This document shows positions 53,396-63,890 of a stretch of 64,000 bases of DNA, in pieces. The position numbers and the translations under genes are program-made. The notes beneath the pieces are model-generated. The model was not told where the DNA came from, ran no database searches, and saw only the letters and a list, made by a program, of their open reading frames with translations. Positions within the stretch are counted from its first letter, which is position 1. Each line of letters starts with the position of its first letter. Source of the DNA: Zea mays (taxonomy: Eukaryota; Streptophyta; Magnoliopsida; Poales; Poaceae). The stretch covers positions 2,542,001-2,606,000 of the forward strand of contig NC_050104.1 of NCBI RefSeq assembly GCF_902167145.1, written 5' to 3'.

Positions 53396-55182
53396 TGTCG
53401 ACGTTTCGAGACCGGGGGGTCCCTAAGCCGACGAGTGAATGTCGCCGCGTGCCCCAGCCCAGATGGGTCGACGCGAGGCCGAGCGTGAAGGGGGGAAGTG
53501 AGGCGGCCGGAGACAGGCGTGAGAGAGGTGGAAATCCCGCGGCCTTCGTGTTCGTCTCGCGCCCAGGTCGGGTGCGCTTGCAGTAGGGGGTTACAAGCGT
53601 CCACGCGGGAGAGGGAGCGAGCGGCTTCAAGCGAGCGCCTGTCTCGTCCTTGTCCCCACGCGGCCAACCCTCTCTAAGAGGGCCCTGGTCCTTCCTTTTA
53701 TAGGCATAAGGAGAGGATCCAGGTGTACAATGGGGGGTGTAGCAGAGTGCTACGTGTCTAGCAGAGGAGAGCTAGCACCCTAAGTACATGCCGTCGTGGC
53801 AGCCGGAGAGATTTTGGCACCCATCTGGTGTGATGTCGTGGCCATCGGAGGAGCGCTGGAGCCTGGCGGAAGGACAGCTGTCGGAGCTGTTGAGTCCTTG
53901 CTGACGTCCTCTTGCTTCCGTAAGGGGGCTGAGAGCCGCCGTCGTCACAGAGTATGCGGGGCGCCATCATTGCCTATCTGGCGGAGCGAGCCAGATGGGA
54001 CGCCGGTCTTGTTCCCCGTGGCCCGAGTCAGCTTGGGGTAGGGTGATGATGGCGCCTCCTGTTGACGTGGCTGGTCTGCGCCCTAGGTTGGGCGATGTGG
54101 AGGCTCCTCCGAAGCCGAGGTCGAGTCTGTCTTCCATGTCCGAGGTCGAGTCCGAGCCCCTGGGTCGGGCGAGGCGGAGACCGTCGGCTGAGGACAGGGC
54201 GGAGTCCGAGCCCTAGGGTCGGGCGGAGCGGAGCTCGTCGTCTTCCGGGGCTTAGCCCGAGTCCGATCCCTGGGTCAGGCGGAGCGGAATTCGTCGTCTT
54301 CTGGGGCTGAGCCCAAGTCCGAGCCCTGGGTCGGACGGAGCGGAGTTCGCCGTCTTTCGGGGCTTAGCCCGAGTCCGAGCCCTGGGTCGGGCGGAGCGGA
54401 GTTCGCCGTCTTCCGGGGCTTAGCCCGAGTCCGAGCCCTGGGTCGGGCGGAGCGGAGTTCGCCGTCTTCCGGGACTTAGCCCGAGTCCGAGCCCTGGGTC
54501 GGGCGGAGCGGAGTTCGCCGTCTTCCGGGACTTAGCCCGAGTCCGAGCCCAGGGTCGGGCGGAGCGGAGTTCGCCGTCTTCCGGGGCTTAGCCCGAGTCC
54601 GAGCCCTGGGTCGGGCGGAGCGGAGTTCGCCGTCTTCCGGGACTTAGCCCGAGTCCGAGCCCTGGGTCGGGCGGAGCGGAGTTCCCTATGGTGCCTACGG
54701 CCGGGCCTGACTGCCTGTCAGCCTCACTCTGTCAAGTGGCACCGCGGTCGGAGCGGCGCAGGCAGCGCTGTCTTTCCGTCAGGCCGGTCAGTGGAGCGGC
54801 GAAGTGACGGCGGTCACTTCGGCTCTGTTGGCTCAGGGGCGCGCGTCAGGATAAAGGTGTCAGGCCACCTTTGCATTAAATGCTCCTGCGATTTGGTCGG
54901 TCGGTGCGGCGATTTGGTCAGGGTTGCTTCTTGGCGAAGACAGGGCCTCGGGCGAGCCGGAAATATGTTCGCCGCTGGAGGGGGGCCTCGGGCGAGACGG
55001 AGATCCTCCGGGGTCGGCTGCCCTTGTCCGAGGCTAGGCTCGGGCGAGGTGCGATCGAGTCCCTCGAATGGACTGATCCCTGACTTAATCGCACCCATCA
55101 GGCCTTTGCAGCTTTATGCTGATGGGGGTTACCAGCTGAGAATTAGGAGCCTTGAGGGTACCCCTAATTATGGTCCCCGACA
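53396..55182 (-). repeat. 3' LTR of the Tat-like element
   Basis: On the plus strand it reads TGTCGACGTTTCGAGACC...GGTCCCCGACA. On the minus strand the tract GGCTCGGGGGCTAC just before it (55183-55196) is the polypurine tract, which identifies this as the 3' LTR. The flank ATTAG (53391-53395) is the expected target duplicate. It contains a 56-bp minisatellite. Length 1787 bp. Confidence 0.85.
54130..54690. repeat. 56-bp minisatellite in the LTR
   Basis: About eight to nine units of GCGGAGTTCGCCGTCTTCCG followed by GGxCTTAGCCCGAGTCCGAG and CCCTGGGTCGGGCGGA, period about 56 bp. Units differ by a few bases (GGGGCTT versus GGGACTT), with older, more diverged units at the left. Copy number probably varies between LTR copies. 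Confidence 0.8.
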
Positions 55183-57020
55183 GTAGCCCCCGAGCCTCGA
55201 AGGGAGTGTTAGCACTCGCTTGGAGGCTTTCGTCGCACTTTTTTGCAAGGGGACCAGCCTTTCTCGGTTGCATTTTGTTCCGGTGGGTGCGCGCGAGCGC
55301 ACCCGCCGGGTGTAGCCCCCGAGGCCTCGGAGGAGTGGTTTGACTGCTCCGAGGTCTTAATGCCTCGCGCAATGCTTCGGCTGGTCTGGTCGTTCCCTCA
55401 TGCGAGCTGGCCGTAGCCCGGGTGTACGGTCGGGTCCCACGTTCTCGGGCTGGTATGTTGACGCTGTCAACGGTTCGGCCGGAGCCGGATTTGCGAGAGC
55501 AGCCCCCGAGCCTCTACACAGGGCGAGAGGGCGATCAGGGACAGACTTGACTTTTTTACATACGCCCCTGTGTCGCCTTTCCGCAAGGAGGAGGGGGGAA
55601 AGCGCCATGTTGCCCTCGGTGGGCGCCGAACATGGTCTCTCCGGTGAGCTGCAGGCGGGTAATCCGAGTGGACGTCCGTGCCCCATTCGTTAGGGGTCGG
55701 CTAGAGGCCCAGAGGCACGCCCAAAAGTACCTGCGGGTGATCTGCCGGACCCGGTCCCCTGGCGACGGGGTCCGAGGGCTCGATGCCTCCCTCTGATGGG
55801 ATTCCGTTACAATATCGTTCCCGCTGGTCTCGGAAATGTCCTAGGGTACCTCGGGAGCGCAGCCCGAGCCTTGGTTATGTATCGAACGTACCCATGGTCA
55901 TCCCTCGCTCTGTGTCTGAGGCGGCTGTGAACCCTTCGGGGGCCAGCCTTCGAACCCCTGATCAGTAGTGGGCGCGGAGCCCGAGTAGCCTGAGGCGGCC
56001 GTTGAACCCTTCCGAGGGGCCGGCCTTCGAACCTCTGACCAGTAGTGGGTGTGGAGCCCACGCGATCTGAGGCGGCTGTTGAACCCTCCCGAGGGGCCAG
56101 CCTTCAAACCTCTGATCAGTAGGGAGGCTCGGAGCCTGGTTCCTTCACGGGGAAGGATCCTTTTCGGGGTATCCCCCTTTCCCGGTCCCTGTTGCAAGAG
56201 AGAGAAAGAGGAAAAAAAGGAAAAGGATACGAAATCGAACGACGCGGCGTACCTTTTCTGACGCGGTCATTATGGCGAAGGCGAAGCGTCGCCCGCTTCT
56301 CCTGCCAGAGGCGTCGCCTGTCCCGCCGCGGAGTTAATGCGACGGGCGAGCGGTTCGCGGGGCAGCCGTTGCGCGTGCACGAGCCGTTCGAGGAACGGAA
56401 CACGGGCGCGTTGTCTTCACGCCGTGAGAGAGGGTTCTCTCGTCGCTCCTGGATGGGACGTAGGCTTGGCTGACGACGTGACCGCTGCCCCTGCCCGCCT
56501 GCCACCGCCATTACTGCCGGCCCATTTTTGGTCGCATTGACCGTCGCGCCTGGCTGGCGCTGCTGGGTCGTGTTCTGGGTCGCCTCGAGTCGCGGTACTG
56601 GTTCCGCAGTCGAGGAGGCGCGGTGGTGGCGCAAGTAGCGGTGCAGTTGCATGCACGAAGCATTCGGCGCGCCGGTTGCATGACGCGTGGGCCTGGGCCT
56701 CCATGCTGGGCGTGTTGGGAGTCGGAGAAGTGCGCCCACTTGGCGCGGTTGCATGCCGCCTGCATGGCTGCCTGCCCTTTCGCCCGCTGGTCTGGGCAAA
56801 AGTGGAGATTCGCTTGTAACCGCTGGGCGGTTGTACGCATCTTGCACGGCAGTTTGTCTTCTTCTACTTTGAGCCGGCTTGCATGACGTGTGGGACCCAG
56901 CCCCCGCGTCGTAGGAGGAGGGCCTTGGAGCGTGTTAGAGAAGACTCAGCCCGCGACGGCTGGGGATGCAAGTAAGGAGAGTCGCCTTTAAAAGGAGGGT
57001 GACCCCCTTAGAAGGCGACC
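55183..57020. other. 3' region of the Tat-like element with tandem repeats
   Basis: Non-coding in the sense direction. Three units of about 68-70 bp lie at 55915-56125 (CTGAGGCGGC.GTTGAACCCT, GGCCAGCCTTCGAACC, TGATCAGTAGTGGG). At 56640-56900 blocks such as AACCGCTGGGCGGTTGTACG correspond, inverted, to the 72-bp repeats at 18110-18350 of the other Tat-like element. Confidence 0.6.
56985..56995 (+). promoter_or_regulatory. TATA-like box before the antisense frame
   Basis: CCTTTAAAAGG lies about 33 bp before ATG 57021. The matching site in the other Tat-like element is at 17972-17984 on the minus strand with nearly equal spacing. Confidence 0.45.
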
Positions 57021-58001
57021 ATGTCTTCGTGCTTCCTTATGCATCGTGTATTTCCACCTTCCAAGCCCCCGGATGGGGGATACCCGCCGTCTTTCCGCCT
57101 TGTCGTTGGGGGAACGCAACTCCGCGGGAGTTGGTACCTTTCAGCCATCGTTCGGCTTCAAGGATTTTCATCATACAGCCCGGTTGCACCCCTCCGCTGG
57201 TGGTCACCCAAAACGGTGACCTCCAGCCCCTGGATGGGGAGAGGCAAGCCGAGATGTGATCTTGGTCCCGCCCTCAGCCTCATGGATGTTTGTCATCCTT
57301 GCTGGGGCGGGGAGCGAGGTGAGCCGGGGCTCTACCTCCCGCACGGGCCGGATTCTCGGAGAAGACCCTGGCGGCGATGGCCTGGGCTTGGTGATGACGT
57401 TGTCCTTCAGAGCAGAGACCCTTGGGCCGCGTCGCCGTCCGAGGCTAGGTCGGGCCTCGCCGAAGGTGTTGTCGACGCCGAGGGTGCTGCTGCTCCCTTT
57501 AGCCGTCAAGATCCGAGCCTGCAGGATCGGATTATCTTGTACCGTGTGTTTTCTGTGGCCGCCGAGGCCAAAACACACCCTCGTCGTGTTGTAAAGCCGC
57601 GTCTCTTTTCCTCTTGTTTCGAGTATCTGGACTTTTTTGTCGGTAACATAATTGTTTGTGCGAGCGAGAGTTGCTTCTCACGGAAGGTGATGAGTGAGGT
57701 ATCTGTATCTCGGAGGCGTAGGAGTCCCTTGGCTCGGTCGGCCTTGCCGCTTACGCGCACTCTTACCCGTCCATGGGGTTCTGTCACCGACGCAGTCGAG
57801 AAGGCTCGAAGAATCGCTTTGGCAGAAGAGCTTCCGAACGTGAAGACTTGTTCGGTCCGCGGAATCACTTATCCGAACGTGAGTTACTTATCGCAGAAGG
57901 TGATGAGTGAGGTATCCATATCCCGGAGGCGTAGGAGTCCCTCGGCTCGGTCAGCCTTGGCTGCTTACATGTACTCCGTCGTTTTCAGGATCCACTTTTG
58001 A
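57021..58001 (+). CDS. Antisense open frame in the 3' region of the Tat-like element
   Basis: A 326-codon frame runs opposite to gag-pol. It starts MSSCFLMHRVFPPSKPPDGG, then has LSAIVRLQGFSSYSPVAPL. These blocks align in order with the antisense frame at 17948-17400 of the non-autonomous element. Beyond about residue 110 the similarity is not obvious. The product is Pro/Ser/Arg/Trp-rich, with no domain I recognise. The frame stays open past the conserved part through a duplicated segment (the GTGATGAGTGAGGTATC phrase occurs at 57688 and 57900). Additional antisense frames between pol and the 3' LTR are reported for Tat elements such as Grande; function unknown. It could be a regulator of the element or a former captured gene (inference). 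Confidence 0.55.
   Translation: MSSCFLMHRVFPPSKPPDGGYPPSFRLVVGGTQLRGSWYLSAIVRLQGFSSYSPVAPLRWWSPKTVTSSPWMGRGKPRCDLGPALSLMDVCHPCWGGERGEPGLYLPHGPDSRRRPWRRWPGLGDDVVLQSRDPWAASPSEARSGLAEGVVDAEGAAAPFSRQDPSLQDRIILYRVFSVAAEAKTHPRRVVKPRLFSSCFEYLDFFVGNIIVCASESCFSRKVMSEVSVSRRRRSPLARSALPLTRTLTRPWGSVTDAVEKARRIALAEELPNVKTCSVRGITYPNVSYLSQKVMSEVSISRRRRSPSARSALAAYMYSVVFRIHF
57686..57975. repeat. Direct repeat of about 70 bp
   Basis: GGTGATGAGTGAGGTATC...GGAGGCGTAGGAGTCCCT...GGCTCGGTC(G/A)GCCTTG occurs at 57686-57750 and 57899-57963, about 213 bp apart. It lies in the 3' region between the antisense frame and the end of pol. Confidence 0.7.
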
Positions 58002-58188
58002 AGTAGTCAAAAAGCACGAAAGACATTCTGGCAGAAAGGATCTTTTTTCGAGGAAAAAATTCGACGCAGAGGGGGTTCCCCCCTTTTAGCCCCCGAGGGA
58101 GGGTCGGGCTTTGCCGAGGCGAGGCCGACCCTTCCTTGATGACTAAACTTTGCGTGGGAGCGAGGTATATGAACAACTTGAAAACATC

Positions 58189-59640
58189 TTAAGGGTAGAA
58201 GCGACGTAGCTGTTGGATGTTCTAGGCGTTGACGTAGACCTCGCCTTGACTGTTGGCCAGCTTGTATGTTCCGGGCTTCAGAACTTTGGCGATGACGAAT
58301 GGCCCCTCCCAGGGGGGCGTGAGCTTGTGCCGCCCTCGGGCGTCTTGTCGCAGCCGAAGCACCAGGTCGCCCACCTGGAGGTCTCGGGACCGGACCCCTC
58401 GGGCGTGGTAGCGTCGCAGGGACTGCTGGTACCGCGCCGAGTGTAGTAAGGCCTTGTCCCGAGCATCCTCCAGCTGGTCCAACGAGAACTCTCGACTAGC
58501 TTGGTTGCTTTGGTCGGTGTAGGCCCTCATCCTCGGGGAACCGTATTCTAAGTCTGTGGGCAAGATGGCCTCGGCCCCATAGACCAGAAAGAACGGCATG
58601 AAGCCCGTGGCTCGGCTCGGCGTTGTCCTCAGGCTCCAGACCACCGAGGGGAGTTCCTTCATCCATCGCTTGCCGAACTTGTTGAGGTCGTTGTAGATCC
58701 GAGGCTTGAGTCCTTGCAGAATCATGCCGTTGGCACGCTCTACTTCCCCATTTGACATGGGGTGAGCCACGGCGGCCCAGTCCACCCGGATGTGGTGATC
58801 CTCGCAGAAGTCCAGGAACTTCCTGCCGGTGAACTGGGTGCCGTTGTCGGTGATGATGGAGTTCGGGACCCCGAAGCGATGGATGATGTTGGTGAAGAAC
58901 GCCACCGCCTGCTCGGACCTGATGCTGTTTAGGGGTCGGACCTCGATCCACTTGGAGAATTTGTCGATGGCGACCAACAGGTGCGTGTAGCCCCCGGGTG
59001 CCTTCTGCAAGGGGTCGACGAGGTCCAGACCCCACACAGCAAAAGGCCAGGTGATGGGTATCGTCAGCAGAGCCTGAGCGGGCAGGTGGGTCTGCCTTGC
59101 GTAGAACTGACACCCTTCGCAGGTGCGGACAATTCTAGTGGCGTCGGCCACCGCCGTGGGCCAGTAGAAGCCTTGTCGGAAAGCATTCCCGACAAGGGCT
59201 CGAGGCGCTGCGTGATGGCCGCAAGCCCCCGAGTGTATCTCTCGCAGGAGTTCCTGACCTTCAGCGATGGAGATGCATCGCTGGAGGATGCCAGAGGGGC
59301 TGCGGTGGTAGAGCCCCTTCTCATCTCCCAGCAAGACGAACGACTTGGCGCACCGCGCCACCCGCCGAGCTTCGGCTTGGTCGGAGGGTAGCTCTCCTCG
59401 GTGGAGATATTGTAGGTATGGGGTCTGCCAGTTTTGATCAAGCGTGACCCCACTTCGCTCCCCACCGACGTGCAGCGTCTCGCCCTCGGGGGCCGAGGGT
59501 ACCTCGGGCCGAGCCGAGGGTGCCTCGGGCCGAGCCGAGGGTGCCTCAGACTGTGTCGAGGGTACCTCGGGCCGAGCCGAGGGCGCCTCGGGCTGTGCCA
59601 AGGGTACCTCGGGCTGGGCCGAGGGTCGGGCGTGCCGTCG
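58189..59640 (-). pseudogene. Integrase and C-terminal end of Tat-like pol
   Basis: The integrase zinc-binding part includes GHHAAPRALVGNAFRQGFYW and CEGCQFYARQ. The catalytic core has WGLDLVDPLQKAPGG, ITDNGTQFTGR and MSNGEVERANG (D, D, E). The C-terminal part has LRYHARGVRSRDLQVGDLVL-like text and PPWEGPFVIAKVL. An in-frame TAG at 58222-58224 precedes the last ten codons, which end at TAA 58189-58191. Upstream, a spacer of repeated E-x-PSARP units separates integrase from the second RNase H; the reading frame changes inside this spacer near 59630. Integrase inserts the cDNA into chromosomes. Confidence 0.88.
59480..59640. repeat. 24-bp coding minisatellite between RNase H and integrase
   Basis: Seven or so units of GAGGGTACCTCGGGCCGAGCC and variants. 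The period is a multiple of three, so it stays open in two frames. The pol frameshift maps at its 5' edge (near 59625-59635 in the CCCGACCCTCGGCCCAGCCC text), consistent with slippage. Confidence 0.75.
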
Positions 59641-60071
59641 ATCTTGACGGAGGGCTGATGCAGATCTCGGGAGAAGACGTCCGGGGGAACCGTTGTTCGC
59701 CCCGAGGCTATTTTAGCCAGCTCGTCCGCAGTCTCGTTGTAGCGCTGAGCGATGTGGTTGAGCTCGAGCCCGTAGAACTTGTCTTCCAGGCACCGAACCT
59801 CATCGCAGTAGGCCTCCATCTTCGGGTCGCGGCAGTGGGAGTTCTTCATGACTTGGTCGATGACGAGCTGCGAGTCACCGCGAGCGTCGAGGCGTCGGAC
59901 CCCTAGCTCGATGGCGATCCACAATCCGTTGACCAGAGCCTCGTACTCAGCCACATTGTTGGATGCCGGGAAATGGAGGCGTAGCACGTAGCGTAGGTGC
60001 TTCCCGAGGGGCGAGATGAAGAGTAGGCCTGCGCCGACTCCTGTCTTCATCAGCGACCCGTCGAAGAACAT
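59641..60071 (-). pseudogene. Second (archaeal-type) RNase H of the Tat-like element
   Basis: It reads MFFDGSLMKTGVGAGLLFIS, SNNVAEYEALVNGLWIAIEL and ARGDSQLVIDQVM. The D..., E and D residues of the RNase H active site are present (FDGS, AEYEAL, GDSQLV). It then has HIAQRYNETADELAK with the late acidic residue. This domain is separate from the first RNase H upstream and is typical of Tat-lineage elements. It is joined in frame to the upstream ORF except for a TAG at 60075-60077. Confidence 0.85.
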
Positions 60072-60074
60072 GGT

Positions 60075-60857
60075 CTAGAGCTCCGGTTGGATCAGAGCTG
60101 TCGGTAGCTGGGTGTCGACCCATTCGGCCACGAAGTCTGCTAGGACCTGGGACTTGATGGCCTCCCGAGGGGCGAACGAGATCGTCTCACCCATGATTTC
60201 CACCGCCCACTTTGCAATCCTACCCGAGGCCTCCCGGCACTGGATGATCTCCCCCAGGGGGAAGGATGACACTACAGTTACCGGATGAGACTCGAAGTAG
60301 TGTCGCAACTTCCGCCGCGTCAGGATCACCGCGTACAGCAGCTTCTGAACTTGTGGGTAGCGGATCTTGGTTTCGGACAGTACCTCGCTGACGAAGTAGA
60401 CTGGCCTTTGAACGGGCAATGCATGCCCCTCTTCTTGCCTCTCGACCACAATCGCCGCGCTAACCACCTGAGTGGTCGCGGCGACGTAGACCAAGAGGGC
60501 TTCTCCGGCAGCTGGGGGCACCAAGATAGGCGCCTTCGTGAGGAGCGCCTTCAGGTTCCCGAGGGCTTCCTCGGCCTCAGGGGTCCAAGTGAAGCACTCG
60601 GCCTTCCTTAAGAGACGGTACAGAGGTAGACCTCTTTCGCCGAGGCGTGAGATGAAGCGGCTCAGAGCCGCGAGACATCCCATGACCCTCTGTACGCCTT
60701 TCAAGTCCTTGATGGGCCCCATGCTGGTAATGGCTGCGATCTTCTCCGGGTTGGCTTCGATGCCCCGCTCGGAGATGATGAACCCCAAGAGCATGCCTCG
60801 GGGCACCCCGAAGACACACTTCTCGGGATTGAGCTTGACGCCTTTCGCCTTGAGACA
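60075..60857 (-). pseudogene. RT connection and degenerate first RNase H of the Tat-like element
   Basis: It continues the RT thumb ([67 protein letters not shown]). Then comes a gypsy-type RNase H ([53 protein letters not shown]) in which the first active-site Asp position reads YVAAT. This is expected in Tat elements, where the first RNase H decays to a tether. The frame is bounded by TGA 60858-60860 and TAG 60075-60077. Confidence 0.85.
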
Positions 60858-61505
60858 TCAGAATGTCACTTCAAGGTCGGAAAGGAGGTCGGAGGCTTTC
60901 CTCGTCTTGACTACGATGTCATCGACGTAGGCCTCGACCGTGCGGCCAATGTGTTCGCTGAACACATGGTTCATGCACCGCTGGTACGTCGCGCCCGCAT
61001 TCCTCAAGCCGAACGGCATGGTGACACAGCAGTACATGCCGAAGGGTGTGATGAAAGAAGTCGCGAGCTGGTCGGACTCTTTCATCCTGATTTGGTGATA
61101 CCCTGAGTAGGCATCGAGGAAAGACAGGGTTTCGCACCCAGCAGTGGAATCCACGATTTGATCGATGCGAGGCAGAGGGTAGGGAACCTTCGGACATGCT
61201 TTGTTGAGACCAGTGTAGTCTACACACATCCGCCATTTCCCCCCTTTCTTTCTCACAAGCACAGGGTTGGCAAGCCATTCGGGATGGAATACCTCTTTGA
61301 TGAACCCTGCCGCCATTAGCTTGTGGATCTCCTCGCTTATGGCTCTGCGCTTCTCCTCGTCGAATCGGCGCAGAGGCTGCTTGACGGGTCGGGCTCCGGC
61401 TCGGATGTCCAGCGAGTGCTCGGCGACATCCCTCGGTATGCCGGGCATGTCCGAGGGACTCCACGCGAAGACGTCGGCGTTCGCGCAGAGAAGGTCGACG
61501 AGCAC
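60858..61505 (-). pseudogene. Reverse transcriptase core of the Tat-like element
   Basis: Finger and palm motifs are WLANPVLVRKKGGKWRMCVD, LNKACPKVPYPLPRIDQIVD, FLDAYSGYHQIRM, FGLRNAGATYQRCMN and the catalytic YVDD at 60918-60929. All are normal for a gypsy RT. The upstream gag-protease frame is the same frame, separated only by TAG 61512-61514. It copies the element RNA into cDNA. Confidence 0.9.
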
Positions 61506-61511
61506 TGCTTC

Positions 61512-63890
61512 CTATTTGGGACCAAGCTCGGAGCTGATCCGGATCTGCTTGGAGGCGTCGCCGCTGAGGTCGAGGGGGACGGACTTAACCGTCTCCGCTG
61601 GCTCAAAGTTGCCGGCATGACGCTTCACGTCTGGCACCTCCTTAGAGAGGCTCTCCAGGTCGGCGATGAGGGCCTCGGACTCGGCGAGGGCCTCGGCGTA
61701 CTCCACGCACTCCACATCGCATTCGAACGCGTGTTTGTACGTGGGGCCGACGGTGATGACCCCATTGGGGCCCGGCATCTTGAGCTTCAGGTAGGTGTAG
61801 TTGGGGACGGCCATGAACTTCGCGTAGCATGGTCTTCCCAGTACCGCGTGGTAGGTTCCTCGGAACCCGACCACCTCGAACGTCAGGGTCTCCCTTTGGA
61901 AGTTGGAGGGTGTTCCGAAGCAGACGGAAAGGTCGAGTTGTCCGAGGGGCGGGACGCGCTTCTCGGGGATGATCCCATGGAAAGGCGCAGCGCCTGCCCG
62001 GACCGAGGATAGATCGACACGCAGGAGCCCGAGGGTCTCGGCGTAGATGATGTTGAGGCTACTGCCTCCATCCATGAGGACCTTAGTGAGCCTGACGTCG
62101 CCGATGATGGGGTCGACGACGAGCGGGTATTTCCCCGGGCTCGGCACATGGTCGGGGTGGTCGGCTTGGTCGAAGGTGATGGGCTTGTCGGACCAGTCTA
62201 GGTAGACTAGCGCCGCCACCTTCACCGAACAGACCTCCCGGCGCTCTTGCTTGCTGTGCCGAGCCGAGGCGTCTACCGCTTGCCCACTGTAGATCATGAA
62301 GCAGTCGCGGACCTCGGGGAACTCTCCTGCCTGGTGATCTTCCTTCTTGTCATCGTCGTGGGCCCTGCCACCCTCCGCGGGTGGCCCAGCCCTGTGGAAG
62401 TGGCGCCGAAGCATGACGCACTCCTCAAGGGTGTGCTTGACAGGCCCCTGGTGGTAGGGGCACGGCTCCTTGAGCATCTTGTCGAAGAGGTTGGCACCTC
62501 CGGGGGGTTTCCGAGGGTTCTTGTACTCGGCGACGGCGACAAGGTCCACATCGGCGGCGTCGTGTTTCGCTTGCGACTTCTTATTGCCCTTCTTCTTGGC
62601 GCTGCGCTGAGTTGACGCCTCGGGGGCATCTTCCGAAGGGCGGCCCTGGGGCTGCTTGTCCTTCCGGAAGATAGCCTCGACTGCCTCCTGGCCGGAGGCG
62701 AACTTGGTGGCGATGTCCATCAGCTCGCTCGCCCTGGCGGGGGTCTTGCGACCCAGCTTGCTCACCAGGTCGCGGCAAGTGGTGCCGGCGAGGAACGTGC
62801 CGATGACATCCGAGTCGGTGATGTTGGGCAGCTCGGTGCGCTGCTTCGAGAATCGCCGGATGTAGTCTCGGAGAGACTCTCCCGGCTGCTGTCGGCAGCT
62901 TCGAAGGTCCCAGGAATTCCCAGGGCGCACGTACGTGCCCTGGAAATTTCCGGCGAAAGCTTGGACCAGGTCGTCCCAGTTGGAGATCTGCCCCGGAGGC
63001 AGGTGCTCCAACCAGGCGCGAGCGGTGTCGGAGAGGAACAGGGGGAGGTTGCGGATGATGAGGTTGTCATCGTCCGTTCCACCCAGTTGGCAGGCCAGAC
63101 GGTAGTCCGCGAGCCACAGTTCCGGTCTCGTCTCCCCCGAGTACTTCGTGATAGTAGTCGGGGGTCGGAACCGGGTCGGGAACGGCGCCCGTCGTATGGC
63201 CCGGCTGAAGGCCTGCGGACCGGGTGGTTCGGGCGAGGGACTCTGATCCTCCTCGCTGTCGTAGTGTTCCCCACGCCTGGGGTGGTAGCCTCGGCGCACC
63301 CTCTCGTCGAGGTGGGCTCGACGGTCGCGGTGATGGTGCTCGTTGCCGAGGCGACCCGGGGCCGCAGGCGCTGTGTTGCGCGTGCGCCCGGTGTAGACTG
63401 AGGCTTCCCGCATGAATCGGGAAGTCGCGGCATGATGTTCCGAGGGGTACCCCTGCCTTCGGGAGGCGGAGCTCTCGGCCCGCCGGACCGCGGCGCCTTC
63501 CAGGAGATTCTTGAGCTCTCCCTGGATTCGCCACCCCTCGGTGGTTGATGGCTCCGACATCGCGCGGAGGAGCATTGCTGCTGCAGCCAGGTTCTGGCCG
63601 ACCCCACTGGATGCGGGTGGCGGCCTGACCCTGACATCGTCGGCGATGCGGTGCTGGAAGCCCTAGGGTAGATGACGTATTTCTCCGGCTGGAGGTTGGC
63701 CCGCCCATGCCTGCCCGACGTTCCAGCGGATCGGCTCAAGCGCTCCTGCTCCCTCGTCGAGCCTAGCCTGCACCCCGCGGATTTGCTCGAGCTGTGTGTC
63801 ATGGCCCCCCGCCTGAACGGGGACCACAGCTAGCTCCCATGGGATGTCAACGCGAGGCACCGGCCTAGGGAGATCACCGTCCTCCGGCAT
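61512..63890 (-). pseudogene. gag and protease of the Tat-like element (5' end beyond the window)
   Basis: The frame is open beyond 63890 (GGPSEGNHLGMPEDGDL), broken by TAG 63663-63665, then open for 687 codons. The gag core has FRPPTTITKYSGETRPELWL, ARAWLEHLPPGQISNWDDLV and SLRDYIRRFSKQRTELPN. A modified zinc knuckle CPYHQGPVKHTLEEC (C-x2-H-x5-H-x5-C) lies at about 62425-62470. The protease has LMDGGSSLNIIYAETLG near 62040-62090, with D-G-G in place of D-S/T-G, as often in Tat elements. It ends SELGPK at the TAG. The N-terminal Arg/Glu-rich part is disordered. Confidence 0.88.

Noticed and set aside
53385..55700. Multiple frames of 60-130 codons on both strands
   Set aside because: They fall in the GC-rich LTR and its minisatellite and show no protein-level conservation that I can see.
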